Below, in pieces: positions 1 through 7,216 of a DNA stretch of 26,091 nt. This DNA is from an uncultured Lachnospiraceae bacterium. Lineage in GTDB: Bacteria; Bacillota; Clostridia; Lachnospirales; Lachnospiraceae. The stretch is from positions 1 to 26,091 of the forward strand of contig CAJUSQ010000026.1 of the NCBI GenBank assembly GCA_910588885.1. The letters are read 5' to 3'. The position numbers were made by a program, and so were the translations under genes. Position 1 is the first letter of the stretch. The number at the start of each line of letters is the position of its first letter. The notes under the pieces are model-generated. The model was not told the DNA's origin, ran no database searches, and worked only from the letters and a program-made list of their open reading frames with translations.

Positions 1-35
1 TCTCAACCTTCTTTCTTGGAATTCCCTATACTTGA

Positions 36-64
36 ATTATACAGGAAGCTCCTGTAAATAAAAA
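36..64 (-). promoter_or_regulatory. Possible leftward promoter with operator palindrome
   Basis: Read on the minus strand, TATAAT lies at 41-36. A perfect 7-bp inverted repeat with a 3-base centre (TACAGGA-AGC-TCCTGTA, 40-56) sits in the spacer region. That arrangement suits a repressor- or MerR-like-controlled promoter for a gene beyond the left edge. No good -35 is visible, and the palindrome could instead be a short RNA hairpin. The target gene is outside the window. Confidence 0.25.
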
Positions 65-75
65 TTATATTCCGC

Positions 76-96
76 AAAAATCTCCCGCCGGGCGGG
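76..96 (-). terminator. Weak intrinsic terminator after the small membrane protein
   Basis: On the minus strand a compact GC hairpin (CCCGC/GCGGG, positions 96-84) is followed by AGA and a run of five T (80-76). It lies about 65 bases past the stop of the minus-strand gene ending at 161. The stem is short, so confidence is limited. Confidence 0.35.
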
Positions 97-160
97 CCGC
101 ACATCTGTCAGAATGCAATCTGCAAACACAAACTAAGGGATGGGGGATTCCCAAGCCCTG

Positions 161-379
161 CTATTGCTTTGCATCGTTTTCTTCCCCATTCCCCTTTAAC
201 ATGCGTGCCACGAAGCCGTAGGCCCAAATCAGCACCGGGAGGATCAGCGTGGCGCCTACGGAGGCCATCAGCCAGTTCATAAAATCCTTTCCCAATAAGG
301 CGAACACCAGTGTGGATAAGTACAAAAGCACCAGTAAAAGAACACCGATCATTGCAAGAATCCGTTTTGTTTTTTTCAT
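161..379 (-). CDS. Small two-helix membrane protein, unknown function
   Basis: This encodes about 72 residues starting MKKTKRILAMIG. Two hydrophobic segments are visible (roughly residues 7-30 and 36-56) with a basic N-terminus and a charged C-terminal tail, so it is probably an integral membrane protein. I chose the ATG at 379 over the in-frame ATG at 418 because GGGGA lies just upstream of 379 and the Lys-rich start directly precedes the first helix. It is divergent from the two-component operon at 673. I do not recognise a family. Lachnospiraceae carry many such short two-helix proteins, and no function can be assigned from the sequence. Confidence 0.55.
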   Translation of the reverse strand: MKKTKRILAMIGVLLLVLLYLSTLVFALLGKDFMNWLMASVGATLILPVLIWAYGFVARMLKGNGEENDAKQ

Positions 380-536
380 AAAAATCCCCGATTCTTTTTG
401 TTTGATTTTAAAATACATCCGTTTTCCGAAACATCCGGAAGCGGTTTACCGAAAACAGCAAATGCAGCGGCTGTCTCCCATAAGCCTATCTTACTGCAAG
501 CAGCGGTATTCCGCAAGCCTATTTACACTTTTCTTG

Positions 537-572
537 CTTTATGACAAAAAAGGCGTATTTCATGACGAATTC
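537..572 (+). promoter_or_regulatory. Putative LytTR binding site (direct repeat, 21-bp offset)
   Basis: Two ATGAC-centred elements (ATGACA at 541, ATGACG at 562) are offset by exactly 21 bp, each preceded by a T-rich triplet. LytTR-domain regulators bind paired 9-bp direct repeats separated by about 12 bp, which gives a 21-bp repeat. The same pair occurs upstream of the gene at 3174. It lies about 100-130 bp before the regulator gene, consistent with autoregulation. The -10 is not clear; TATAGC at 602 is one candidate. The rest of the 293-bp gap between the divergent genes shows nothing else I can name. Confidence 0.45.
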
Positions 573-672
573 TATAGAAATCGGAAGAATTTGACGAAAC
601 ATATAGCAGAGTATTTTGGAAATGATAAGAGAACAACGAAATATGAAACCGATAGAGTAAAGTGAGATTGGC

Positions 673-1371
673 ATGATTGAGATAGCGGTATGTGATGACG
701 AACAAAGAATCCGTGAGGATTTAAAGACGCGGATTGAAGGGGAAGGGCTGCAGTGCCGGGTGCGGTGCTTTGCCTCCGGCCGGGAGCTTTTGGAGCAGGC
801 GGCCGGATTGGATATTGTATTTCTGGATATCGGAATGCAGGAAGCAAACGGCCTGGAAATTGCGGAGCAGCTCGCCCAGTATCCGGGACTTCTGGTTATA
901 TTCGTTACGGCGCATGAAGAACATGTGTTCGAAGCGTTTGATGTAGGAGCGTTCCATTATCTGCTGAAGCCTGTGGATGGAGAAAAATTTTCCCAGGTGC
1001 TGCACAAGGCCGTCCGGCAGGCGGCGCAGGTGAAAGAACGGCAGCCCCTGCAGGTAAAAGACGGCAGCGCCTACCGGGTCATTCCGCTGGAACAAATCTA
1101 TTATGCGGAAAGCAACGGCCGGAAAATCCTGCTGCACACCGAAACGGAGACCGTGGAATTTTACGGAAGGATGCAGGAGCTGGAAAAACGTCTGGGAGAA
1201 GACTTTTTCCGGTGCCACAGAGGCTTCCTGGTACACTTTCGGTATGTGGTGGGATATGATACCGCCAATGTTTATTTGAAGAACGACTTGAAAGTCTATA
1301 TGGCAAAGCAAAAATACGGGGAGTTTTCCGCAGCTTACCTGGCTTATCTGCGGCGGGTAATTGCCCCGTAG
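673..1371 (+). CDS. LytTR-family response regulator (AgrA/LytR type)
   Basis: This 232-residue protein has a receiver domain (about 1-120) followed by a LytTR DNA-binding domain (about 130-230). The receiver keeps the acidic pocket D8-D9, the phospho-acceptor D52 in FLDIGM, T79 and K99-P100, so it should be phosphorylated. The C-terminal part has the family pattern around FFRCHRGFLVHF. It is followed by its cognate GHKL sensor kinase at 1421, in the usual AgrA/AgrC-like pairing. The ribosome binding site is weak (GTGAG, 662-666), but this ATG begins exactly at the receiver's first strand. The 21-bp direct repeats upstream and before the GY-rich gene at 3174 are its predicted binding sites. 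Confidence 0.9.
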   Translation: MIEIAVCDDEQRIREDLKTRIEGEGLQCRVRCFASGRELLEQAAGLDIVFLDIGMQEANGLEIAEQLAQYPGLLVIFVTAHEEHVFEAFDVGAFHYLLKPVDGEKFSQVLHKAVRQAAQVKERQPLQVKDGSAYRVIPLEQIYYAESNGRKILLHTETETVEFYGRMQELEKRLGEDFFRCHRGFLVHFRYVVGYDTANVYLKNDLKVYMAKQKYGEFSAAYLAYLRRVIAP

Positions 1372-1420
1372 CGGGAAGGCGGGCCGTAGGACTGATATTA
1401 GGAATCAACAGAGGGAAAGC

Positions 1421-2977
1421 ATGAAATTAATGATAGATTTAATTATGGATATCGTGATATTGGGATTCCAGGGCTGGCTTTTTTTCCTGCTTCTGACAGA
1501 AGTGCTGGAGCCTAAGCTGGATCGGCAGCAGAAGTGGCGGGCGTTTGCGGCGCTGGCGTTTCCCTTTGTCTGCTTGCGGCTTTTGATTAGCTACAGTCCC
1601 TGGCTGCAGCGGCTTTTGTACGGCGGTTTATATATCTACAACAGCCGGGATACCCTGGTTTCTACGCTTTTATGCTTCGGGGTTCTTTTATTGAGCGGGC
1701 TGGCCTATCAATGGTCAGCCAGGAAGATGATCGCCTATCTGACCCTGACATATCTGGCGGTCAGTGAAATGCTGCGGTTTGGAATGTTCTGCCTTACGAT
1801 CTGGATTCCGAACCTGTTTTTTGCTGTTTTGGGCAGGTGGATCGAAAATACGGGAGGGATGGAAGAAGAGAAGTTTTATTTTTTTGCGGCAGTGATTGAG
1901 AAAGGTTGGAATTTGATGTTTTTTGCCCTGTATCTGTGGGCCCTGCATCTGGTGCTGAAGCAGCTGATTCGGGAATTTACCCGGACAAGACGGCAGCCGA
2001 AAGGAGGAGAATTGTTTTATCTGGCGCTTCCGGTGTTTATGAGCCTCTGTATCGGGATTCTGCTCCGCAGCCTTTGGGTAAGCATGAAAGACGACGGACA
2101 GATGCATATGATTTTTGATGAAAACCCGATTTTATACGGGGTGATTCCGGGTATTGCCTTCAGCAGCGTACTGCTGGTGGTGTTTGTCGTGCGTACCCGC
2201 TGCAGGCTGCTGGAGGAGGAAGCGGAAAAATGCAGCCTTTTGGTGTACCAGAACCGGGTGGAAGATTTGGAGGGCTATATCCGGGATTTGGAAGGGATGC
2301 AGGAACGGATTCAGGGGATGAAGCATGATATGAAAAATTATGCGGCGGATATCCATGCCTTGCTCGCCCTGGGGGCAGGACAGGCCGGAACAAGGCCGGA
2401 TGAGGAGCGTTTTGGGGACGGCAAAAAACAAATGCCGCTTGTTTTTGGAGATTCGGAGCTGAAGGAAGAGCTGTTCGGCTATTTAGCCAGTATGGAGCAG
2501 GCCATAGACAGCCTGGAAATGCACTATAAGACCGGAAATCCGGTGACCGACGTGATCTTAAACCGGTTCCGGCAGCAGGCGAAGCAGGCAGGCATTTCCC
2601 TGGAGTGTCAGTTTGTTTTTCCAAAAGAACTGGATATTGATCCCTTTGACTTAAGCATTATTTTAAATAACGGCTGGAACAATGCAATGGAAGCCTGCCG
2701 GAAGCTGGAGCCGGAGAACGTGTTTATTTCCGTGAAAGGCGTGCAGCGCAGCCGGATCTTTTTTCTGGAAATCCGAAACCCTCTGCCGGAAGGGGGCATT
2801 CCCAAAGAAGCCGGAGGTTTTCCGGTTTCCACCAAGCCGGACAGCGAAAATCACGGAATGGGTCTGAAAAACATAGCCGCCTGCGCCAAAAAATACGGCG
2901 GCTGTATGGAATACAAAGAGGAGCAGGGGGATTTCCTTTTGACCGTTTTGCTTCAGCAAAAGCCCCGGCCTTTTTGA
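1421..2977 (+). CDS. GHKL sensor histidine kinase (AgrC-like)
   Basis: About 518 residues. The N-terminal half (about 1-260) has around seven hydrophobic membrane segments. A dimerisation/phospho-acceptor helix follows with H302 in the HDMKNY motif, then a GHKL ATPase domain with an N-box (N416, N420 in NNGWNNAMEA) and a G-box near NHGMGLKNI. This is the AgrC/HPK10 architecture, which senses peptides or membrane signals and phosphorylates a LytTR regulator. The ATG at 1421 is preferred over an in-frame ATG at 1361 because GAGGGAAAGC precedes it and 1361 lies inside the regulator gene. No agrB/agrD-like peptide genes were seen nearby, so the signal is unknown. Confidence 0.88.
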   Translation: MKLMIDLIMDIVILGFQGWLFFLLLTEVLEPKLDRQQKWRAFAALAFPFVCLRLLISYSPWLQRLLYGGLYIYNSRDTLVSTLLCFGVLLLSGLAYQWSARKMIAYLTLTYLAVSEMLRFGMFCLTIWIPNLFFAVLGRWIENTGGMEEEKFYFFAAVIEKGWNLMFFALYLWALHLVLKQLIREFTRTRRQPKGGELFYLALPVFMSLCIGILLRSLWVSMKDDGQMHMIFDENPILYGVIPGIAFSSVLLVVFVVRTRCRLLEEEAEKCSLLVYQNRVEDLEGYIRDLEGMQERIQGMKHDMKNYAADIHALLALGAGQAGTRPDEERFGDGKKQMPLVFGDSELKEELFGYLASMEQAIDSLEMHYKTGNPVTDVILNRFRQQAKQAGISLECQFVFPKELDIDPFDLSIILNNGWNNAMEACRKLEPENVFISVKGVQRSRIFFLEIRNPLPEGGIPKEAGGFPVSTKPDSENHGMGLKNIAACAKKYGGCMEYKEEQGDFLLTVLLQQKPRPF

Positions 2978-3044
2978 GGTTACCGTTCACACCCGAGGTG
3001 CGCGCGGTAACGAATCCGGCCCGGGATGGAACAGTAACCTTTTT
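2977..3044 (+). terminator. Branched terminator or attenuator after the kinase
   Basis: AGGTTACCGT (2977-2986) can pair with ACAGTAACCT (3031-3040) with one mismatch, directly followed by a T run (3040-3044). A competing pairing GTTACCG/CGGTAAC (2979-2985 with 3005-3011) uses the same 5' arm, and CACC/GGTG forms a small inner hairpin. The T run supports an intrinsic terminator of the two-component operon. The mutually exclusive arms leave attenuation possible. Confidence 0.4.
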
Positions 3045-3108
3045 GATGACACATCCTCTCCTATTGATGACATATCCCTTTTCTTCCCGGTTTCCCTTCC
3101 GATATAAT
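3042..3108 (+). promoter_or_regulatory. LytTR-type direct repeat and promoter of the GY-rich gene
   Basis: TTGATGACACATCC and TTGATGACATATCC (ATGAC at 3046 and 3067) are near-identical direct repeats offset by exactly 21 bp. A TATAAT box lies at 3103-3108, with no recognisable -35 at the expected distance (3080-3085). A perfect -10, a missing -35 and a two-turn direct repeat just upstream suit activation by the adjacent LytTR regulator. Confidence 0.6.
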
Positions 3109-3173
3109 GAAAGAGGAGGAAAGTGAAAGCCCCGGCAGTTGCTGCTGGAGAAATCAAGACAGGAGGGAATATT

Positions 3174-4088
3174 ATGCGAATATCAGGAATGACGAATATG
3201 TATAATTTTCTGAATACATCCGCTTCCAAGCGGTACGGTACCATGCAGAATCCATCCCGTACGGGACAGGTTACGAAGAACGCCCGCACCTATGGGATGA
3301 ATCAGGCTAATGGTACGAACCCGCTGTATGGCCCGAGCAGGACTTACGGATACAGCCGCGGAGCAAACAGCTATGCCCAGAAAGCGGCAGCCCGGGCAGA
3401 TGCAATTTATGAAGGAACCAAGAATGCAGCCCAGAGCCTGCGGGTACGGGGGCAGAACCTGATGGACAACGGGAAGGACAGCCTTTCGGCTCAGGCGGAG
3501 GCAAAAGGGGATACCAAGGAATACGTTTCCGAGGTGTCGAATTTTGTGGCGGATTATAATACCATGGTTCAGAACATGAAAAGCACCGGAGGCACTTTGA
3601 ATAACCTTTATGCCAGCCAGCTTCAGGATAATTACAGCAGCTTTCAGGAGGATTTGGCAAAGGTAGGCATTACGGCGGGCAAGGACGGAAGCCTTGTGGT
3701 GGATAAGGAAGCCCTGGGCAAAGCAGATCTTGCGGATCTGAAAAAGGTATTCGGCAGTACGGAATCCTTTGCCGGAAAGACTTCGGTAAAGAGTATTTAT
3801 GTGGAAGCCAATGCCGCATCGGAGCAGGCCAAGAACCAGTATGCGTCTTACGGACGTGTGAGCGGTTACGGCGGTTATGGCTCTTATGGAAGCTATGGCG
3901 GTTACGGCGGCTATGGCTCTTATGGAAGCTACGGCGGCTACGGAAGCTATGGCGGGTACAATCCCTACAGCTCTTTTAGCAGCTACGGCAATTACAGCGC
4001 CTTAGGCAGCCTTATGAAGAGCGGGATTTACGGCAGCGGTTACGGAAGCAGCAGCCTGGCCGGAGCCCTGTTTAGCTCATTTTTCTAA
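3174..4088 (+). CDS. Gly/Tyr-rich low-complexity protein with FliD-like segment
   Basis: The protein is 304 residues; the ATG at 3174 has an AGGAGGG site (3161-3167). There is no signal peptide or membrane segment. Residues about 1-120 are Ser/Asn/Tyr/Ala-rich and begin MRISGMTNMYNF. Residues about 124-215 (FVADYN, then GITAGKDGSLVVD and LKKVFG) resemble the C-terminal region of flagellar cap protein FliD. Residues 231-262 are almost pure [G/S]Y[G/S] repeats, followed by a Ser/Tyr/Gly tail ending SLAGALFSSFF. No flagellar genes occur in the window. A structural, surface or self-assembling role is inferred only from composition. The upstream 21-bp direct repeats suggest control by the neighbouring two-component system. 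Confidence 0.75.
   Translation: MRISGMTNMYNFLNTSASKRYGTMQNPSRTGQVTKNARTYGMNQANGTNPLYGPSRTYGYSRGANSYAQKAAARADAIYEGTKNAAQSLRVRGQNLMDNGKDSLSAQAEAKGDTKEYVSEVSNFVADYNTMVQNMKSTGGTLNNLYASQLQDNYSSFQEDLAKVGITAGKDGSLVVDKEALGKADLADLKKVFGSTESFAGKTSVKSIYVEANAASEQAKNQYASYGRVSGYGGYGSYGSYGGYGGYGSYGSYGGYGSYGGYNPYSSFSSYGNYSALGSLMKSGIYGSGYGSSSLAGALFSSFF
3871..3942 (+). repeat. 36-bp tandem repeat encoding GY-rich tract
   Basis: Two nearly identical 36-bp units (3871-3906 and 3907-3942) differ at a few pyrimidine positions and encode GYGSYGSY-type residues. A degenerate partial copy follows. Being in frame, copy-number change would alter the length of the low-complexity region without breaking the gene. Confidence 0.8.
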
Positions 4089-4090
4089 AG

Positions 4091-4125
4091 TTTTCGGTTT
4101 TCCATGAAAATCGGAAAAAATATTT
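4091..4125 (+). terminator. Possible terminator of the GY-rich gene
   Basis: CGGTTTTC/GAAAATCG (4095-4102 with 4106-4113, one G-T pair, loop CAT) is extended by T/A pairs. A short A stretch and then TATTTTT follow. The T run is displaced from the stem, so this is only a moderate candidate. Confidence 0.35.
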
Positions 4126-4175
4126 TTCAAAAAATTTTAAAATGTATGGAATAAAAGTAAAAATTTCGTTCATAC

Positions 4176-4298
4176 TATAATTACCGGATGAGGAATGAAG
4201 GCCCCCACCCAGGAATCATCCGGATACCAAAGATGAAATTAAATACTTATCCTCCCCTTTTTTAAGCCCCGGCTGTCTTTGACGGCCGGGGCTTTTTG
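4176..4298 (+). ncRNA. Candidate small RNA with C-rich single-stranded segments
   Basis: Between two genes lies TATAAT (4176-4181, no clear -35) and, about 85 bases on, a very strong terminator, with no plausible reading frame between. The sequence can form CCGGATGA/TCATCCGG (4184-4191 with 4216-4223), whose loop carries GCCCCCACCC. A second unpaired stretch, ATCCTCCCC (4250-4257), precedes the terminator. Both C-rich stretches are complementary to Shine-Dalgarno sequences, as in RNAs that block translation initiation. The expected start near 4186-4188 would clip the base of the first hairpin, so the true promoter may be slightly upstream. Confidence 0.4.
4264..4297 (+). terminator. Strong intrinsic terminator
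   Basis: AAGCCCCGGC (4264-4273) pairs perfectly with GCCGGGGCTT (4285-4294). Inner GTC/GAC pairing and a T-G wobble make a 14-bp stem with a TTT loop. A T run continues to 4297. It separates the candidate small RNA from the CBS-domain gene at 4410; nothing notable is seen in 4299-4395. Confidence 0.9.
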
Positions 4299-4409
4299 CA
4301 ACGGGACAACGGTAAGAAACGGCAAAGAAAACTTTTGAAAAGGGATTGAAGGAAAGGGAAAAGCAAGGTATACTACAGATATAGGGATTGAAATAAGGGA
4401 GGTTTTGCT

Positions 4410-5045
4410 ATGAGAGTAAATACAATTATGATTCCGTACGGGCAGCTGGCCTGTATCCACGTAACCGATACCGTGGAGTCTGCTATTAAGATCATCAATG
4501 AGCATGGGCTTTTGTCCCTTCCGGTGGTGGACGATCAGGAGTTCGTGGGAGTATTGTCCAAGCAGTTTTTGTTTGAGTCTTACTTTGAAGAGGGCTGCAG
4601 CAAACAGGAATTTTTGGAAAAAAAGGTCCGGGAATTCATGAAGTCAAAGATCGAGACCATTCCGTCGGACCTGCGGATTGAAGAGGCGGCCGTTATGTTC
4701 ATCACGTCCAAGGTGCGGTTTATCCCCATTACCGACGAGCATAACCAGCTGGTGGGGATTGTAACCCAGCAGGCGGTATTCAAACAGTACCAGAAGATGT
4801 TCGGCCATAAGCACAATTCCATGGTAATCTACAGCTATGACAGCCGGGGCGCCCTGGCCAGGGTCTGTGAGACGATTGCCAAGGCCGGAGGGGATATCCG
4901 CAATATGCTGGTGATGCAGACGGATGTAATGCACCTGGTGGAAATTTTCCTGCGGGTGGATGCGGAAGACTTTGATAAAGTGGTAAAAGCCCTGGAGAAG
5001 CAGAAATTTGACGTCCGGGATATCCGGCCTGCGCCGCAGCCATAA
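4410..5045 (+). CDS. CBS-CBS-ACT domain protein (AcuB-like)
   Basis: This 211-residue cytoplasmic protein has two CBS motifs (about 7-60 and 75-130) followed by an ACT-like domain (about 138-208, starting SMVIYSYDSRGALARVCETIAKAGGD). This order and length match the AcuB family, which is thought to sense adenine nucleotides or related ligands through the CBS pair. The real ligand here is unknown. A good ribosome binding site (GGGAGG) precedes the ATG. It appears monocistronic, bounded upstream by the terminator at 4264 and downstream by a convergent LysR gene. No clear terminator was seen in the short gap 5046-5117. Confidence 0.85.
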   Translation: MRVNTIMIPYGQLACIHVTDTVESAIKIINEHGLLSLPVVDDQEFVGVLSKQFLFESYFEEGCSKQEFLEKKVREFMKSKIETIPSDLRIEEAAVMFITSKVRFIPITDEHNQLVGIVTQQAVFKQYQKMFGHKHNSMVIYSYDSRGALARVCETIAKAGGDIRNMLVMQTDVMHLVEIFLRVDAEDFDKVVKALEKQKFDVRDIRPAPQP

Positions 5046-5117
5046 GATCAAGGGGCGTATGTCCCTAAGGAAAAGCATCCGAACCGGAAGGGCCATGTCC
5101 GCCGGAAAGAGGCAGGT

Positions 5118-5993
5118 TCAGAAAAAACGAACCAGCAAAGGGATCATGGGATTGGGATTTCGCTGATCCCAGGTAATATTCAGATTCACTTCGGAAATAC
5201 TTTGATCCAGGGGGAGGGCGCATAAGTCCTCCCCGATATGTTCTAAAATCACATCATCCATAAAAGACACGCCGTTCCCGAATTTGATGTTCAATAGGAC
5301 GGTTTCTATATTATTGGCGGTATGGATTTTCCAGGGCGAAACCTGGTAGTACCGGGTCAATTTTTCCATCAATTCCCAGAATACTTCAGAATCGCATTCC
5401 TCCGGACAATAGAACCGGGAAGAGGCAAAATCCTGAAAGCACAGGTTTTCCTTGCCGTAGTTGGGGTGGCGTTTGCCGTAGAGCAGAAACATGTTTGTCT
5501 GATAAAAGGATTTTGTCCGGCTGTTTGGCGTGTTCGGGCGGTTGAATTCATGGGTAATGGCAATGTCAATCTGCTTTTCCGCAAACAGGCGGTTCAGCTC
5601 GGCGTTGGAACGGCAGGAAAAATCAATCACCACATAAGGATATTCCCTGCGGAAGCGGTCCAGGTATTCCAGGCAGAGCCGGCTGATATTCAGATTGGAA
5701 TGGAAGCCCAGAGTGAGTTTTCCGCTGATGCCCTGGGCCAGATAGGAAGCAACCTTGTGCTGCTTTTCATAAAGCTCCCGGATATCGCCGAAGGTCTGGG
5801 CCATAATGGCGCCGGACTGGGTGAGGGTCACATAATTGTTTCCCCGTTCAAAAAGCTTAAAGCCCAACTCCTCCTCCAGCAGGGAAATATTGCGGCTGAT
5901 AGAGGGCTGGGAAGAATACAGGCGTTCCGCCGCTTCTGTAAAATTCAATGTTTCTGCCACCGTTAAAAAGGTCTGGATCTGTCTGGATGTCAT
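5118..5993 (-). CDS. LysR-family transcriptional regulator
   Basis: This 291-residue protein has an N-terminal winged helix-turn-helix (about 1-60; MTSRQIQTFLTVAETLNF, then AAERLYSSQPSISR) and a LysR effector-binding domain from about 90 to the end. The ATG at 5993 is chosen over the in-frame ATG at 6044 because it gives the canonical LysR N-terminus and has GGGAGG six bases upstream. It is transcribed divergently from the uroporphyrinogen decarboxylase-family gene at 6174. By the usual LysR arrangement it probably controls that gene and itself through the 180-bp shared region. The effector is unknown. Confidence 0.88.
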   Translation of the reverse strand: MTSRQIQTFLTVAETLNFTEAAERLYSSQPSISRNISLLEEELGFKLFERGNNYVTLTQSGAIMAQTFGDIRELYEKQHKVASYLAQGISGKLTLGFHSNLNISRLCLEYLDRFRREYPYVVIDFSCRSNAELNRLFAEKQIDIAITHEFNRPNTPNSRTKSFYQTNMFLLYGKRHPNYGKENLCFQDFASSRFYCPEECDSEVFWELMEKLTRYYQVSPWKIHTANNIETVLLNIKFGNGVSFMDDVILEHIGEDLCALPLDQSISEVNLNITWDQRNPNPMIPLLVRFF

Positions 5994-6050
5994 AATGCCT
6001 CCCGGAATTGTTTTACTGGTCACGAGGTGAACCGTAATAATCATTTAAAA

Positions 6051-6118
6051 TATGGGGCCAGCCATACATTTTTTCTATTTTTCAGAAAAAGCAAGGGGTG
6101 TTATGATTACATTATAAC
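6051..6118 (+). promoter_or_regulatory. Divergent control region with candidate LysR sites
   Basis: TATGG-N6-CCATA (6051-6066) is a short palindrome centred about 66 bp before the start expected from TATAAC (6113-6118), the usual position of a LysR recognition site. A second inverted repeat GTTAT-N9-ATAAC (6100-6104 with 6114-6118) overlaps the -10 and includes a T-N11-A pair. No good -35 is present, which fits an activator-dependent promoter. All of this is inferred from sequence symmetry. Confidence 0.4.
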
Positions 6119-6173
6119 GATAAAACAGGATTCCTGCAACCGAATGGCAGGAAAATGATGCGGAGGGACAGAG

Positions 6174-7154
6174 ATGACACAGAGAGAAAATGTTTTGGCA
6201 ATGTTAAAAGGGGAACGCCCGGACGGAATCGTAAATGGCTGGCAGTGCTTTCAGCTGATTTTCGACCAGCTGCTTCTGACCGTGGCTCCGGCCCATCCGG
6301 GCGCTACCGTCACAGACCCCTGGGGCGTGACGCTGGCCTGGGACGAAGGACAGCCGGGGCCCATGCCTTCGGAAGAAAACCTGGTCTGCCCGGATGTAAC
6401 CAAGTGGCGGGACTGCGTGAAAGCGCTGGATATTGCCAATATGAAGTTTGACTGGGAAGCATCCTTCGGCCAGATGGCGGGGGCCAGGGCAGAAGGGAAG
6501 TTTGCGGTGGCCTTTATGCCCATCGGAAATTTTGAGCTGCTGCACAACCTGATGGGCTTTGAAAATGCCCTGGTGGGCTTTTTGGACGAACCGGAAGCAA
6601 TGCAGGAGCTGATTGATTATATCGTGGAGTTCCGTATGGCCTATATGTCCCATCTGGTGAATACCATGAAGCCGGATGCGGTATTGGTTCACGACGACTG
6701 GGGTTCCAAGGAAAGTATGCTGATCAGCCCGGATATCTGGCGGGAATTTCTGAAACCGGGCTATGCCAGGATGTATGGATATATGAAGGAGCATGATATT
6801 CTGGTGATTCATCATGGGGACAGCTTTTTGGAGCCCATTGTGAAGGATATGGAGGAAATCGGCATTGATATCTGGCAGGGAGCGCTGCCTCAGAACGACA
6901 TTGCCAGGCTGCAAAAGGAGCTGCCCGGGCATATGCTGTTCATGGGCGGATTGGACGCAGGAGTCATAGATCGGAAGGAATGCGACGAAGCAGTGATCCG
7001 CAGGGAAGTGCGCCGGGCCTGTGAAGCCTATATGCCGGGCGGCAAGTTCATTCCCTGCATGACCTATGGCGGGCCGGGCGCGATTTTCCCGGGAGTGGAC
7101 GATATTATCTATGATGAAGTAGAAAAGTTCGGAAACCAGTATTTTCAAAGGTGA
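6174..7154 (+). CDS. Uroporphyrinogen decarboxylase-family protein, MtaA-like
   Basis: This 326-residue protein has the fold signatures of the URO-D superfamily, which includes haem-pathway HemE and the corrinoid-dependent methyltransferases MtaA/MtbA/CmuA. Supporting features are the TQRENVLAML start, a central VLVHDDWGSKESMLISPDIWREF motif and MFMGGLDAG near residue 260. It lacks HemE substrate-binding hallmarks, so a methyltransferase-like or other role is likelier. The MtaA-type zinc motif H-x-C is replaced by H213-H214-G215-D216, although C295 is kept. GGAGGG precedes the ATG. It stands alone opposite the LysR gene, without a corrinoid protein gene in view, so the substrate is unknown. 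Confidence 0.75.
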   Translation: MTQRENVLAMLKGERPDGIVNGWQCFQLIFDQLLLTVAPAHPGATVTDPWGVTLAWDEGQPGPMPSEENLVCPDVTKWRDCVKALDIANMKFDWEASFGQMAGARAEGKFAVAFMPIGNFELLHNLMGFENALVGFLDEPEAMQELIDYIVEFRMAYMSHLVNTMKPDAVLVHDDWGSKESMLISPDIWREFLKPGYARMYGYMKEHDILVIHHGDSFLEPIVKDMEEIGIDIWQGALPQNDIARLQKELPGHMLFMGGLDAGVIDRKECDEAVIRREVRRACEAYMPGGKFIPCMTYGGPGAIFPGVDDIIYDEVEKFGNQYFQR

Positions 7155-7156
7155 GA

Positions 7157-7186
7157 TTGAAAATTATATTAAAAATTAATTTTCAA
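7157..7186. terminator. AT-rich inverted repeat between convergent genes
   Basis: TTGAAAATTA (7157-7166) and TAATTTTCAA (7177-7186) are perfect 10-bp arms with a 10-bp centre, lying three bases past the stop of the 6174 gene and just after the end of the minus-strand reductase. It may act as a weak bidirectional terminator. The stem is nearly all A/T and lacks a proper T run. Confidence 0.35.
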
Positions 7187-7216
7187 AATCAACTCGGATA
7201 GTAAAAGATATTATAT

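Noticed and set aside
3174..4088. GY-rich gene as a flagellar cap gene (fliD)
   Set aside because: Only about 90 residues resemble FliD, the rest is low-complexity, and no flagellar genes are near.
6204..7148. 314-residue minus-strand open frame opposite the URO-D gene
   Set aside because: Shadow frame of a recognised gene, with no ribosome binding site or motif.
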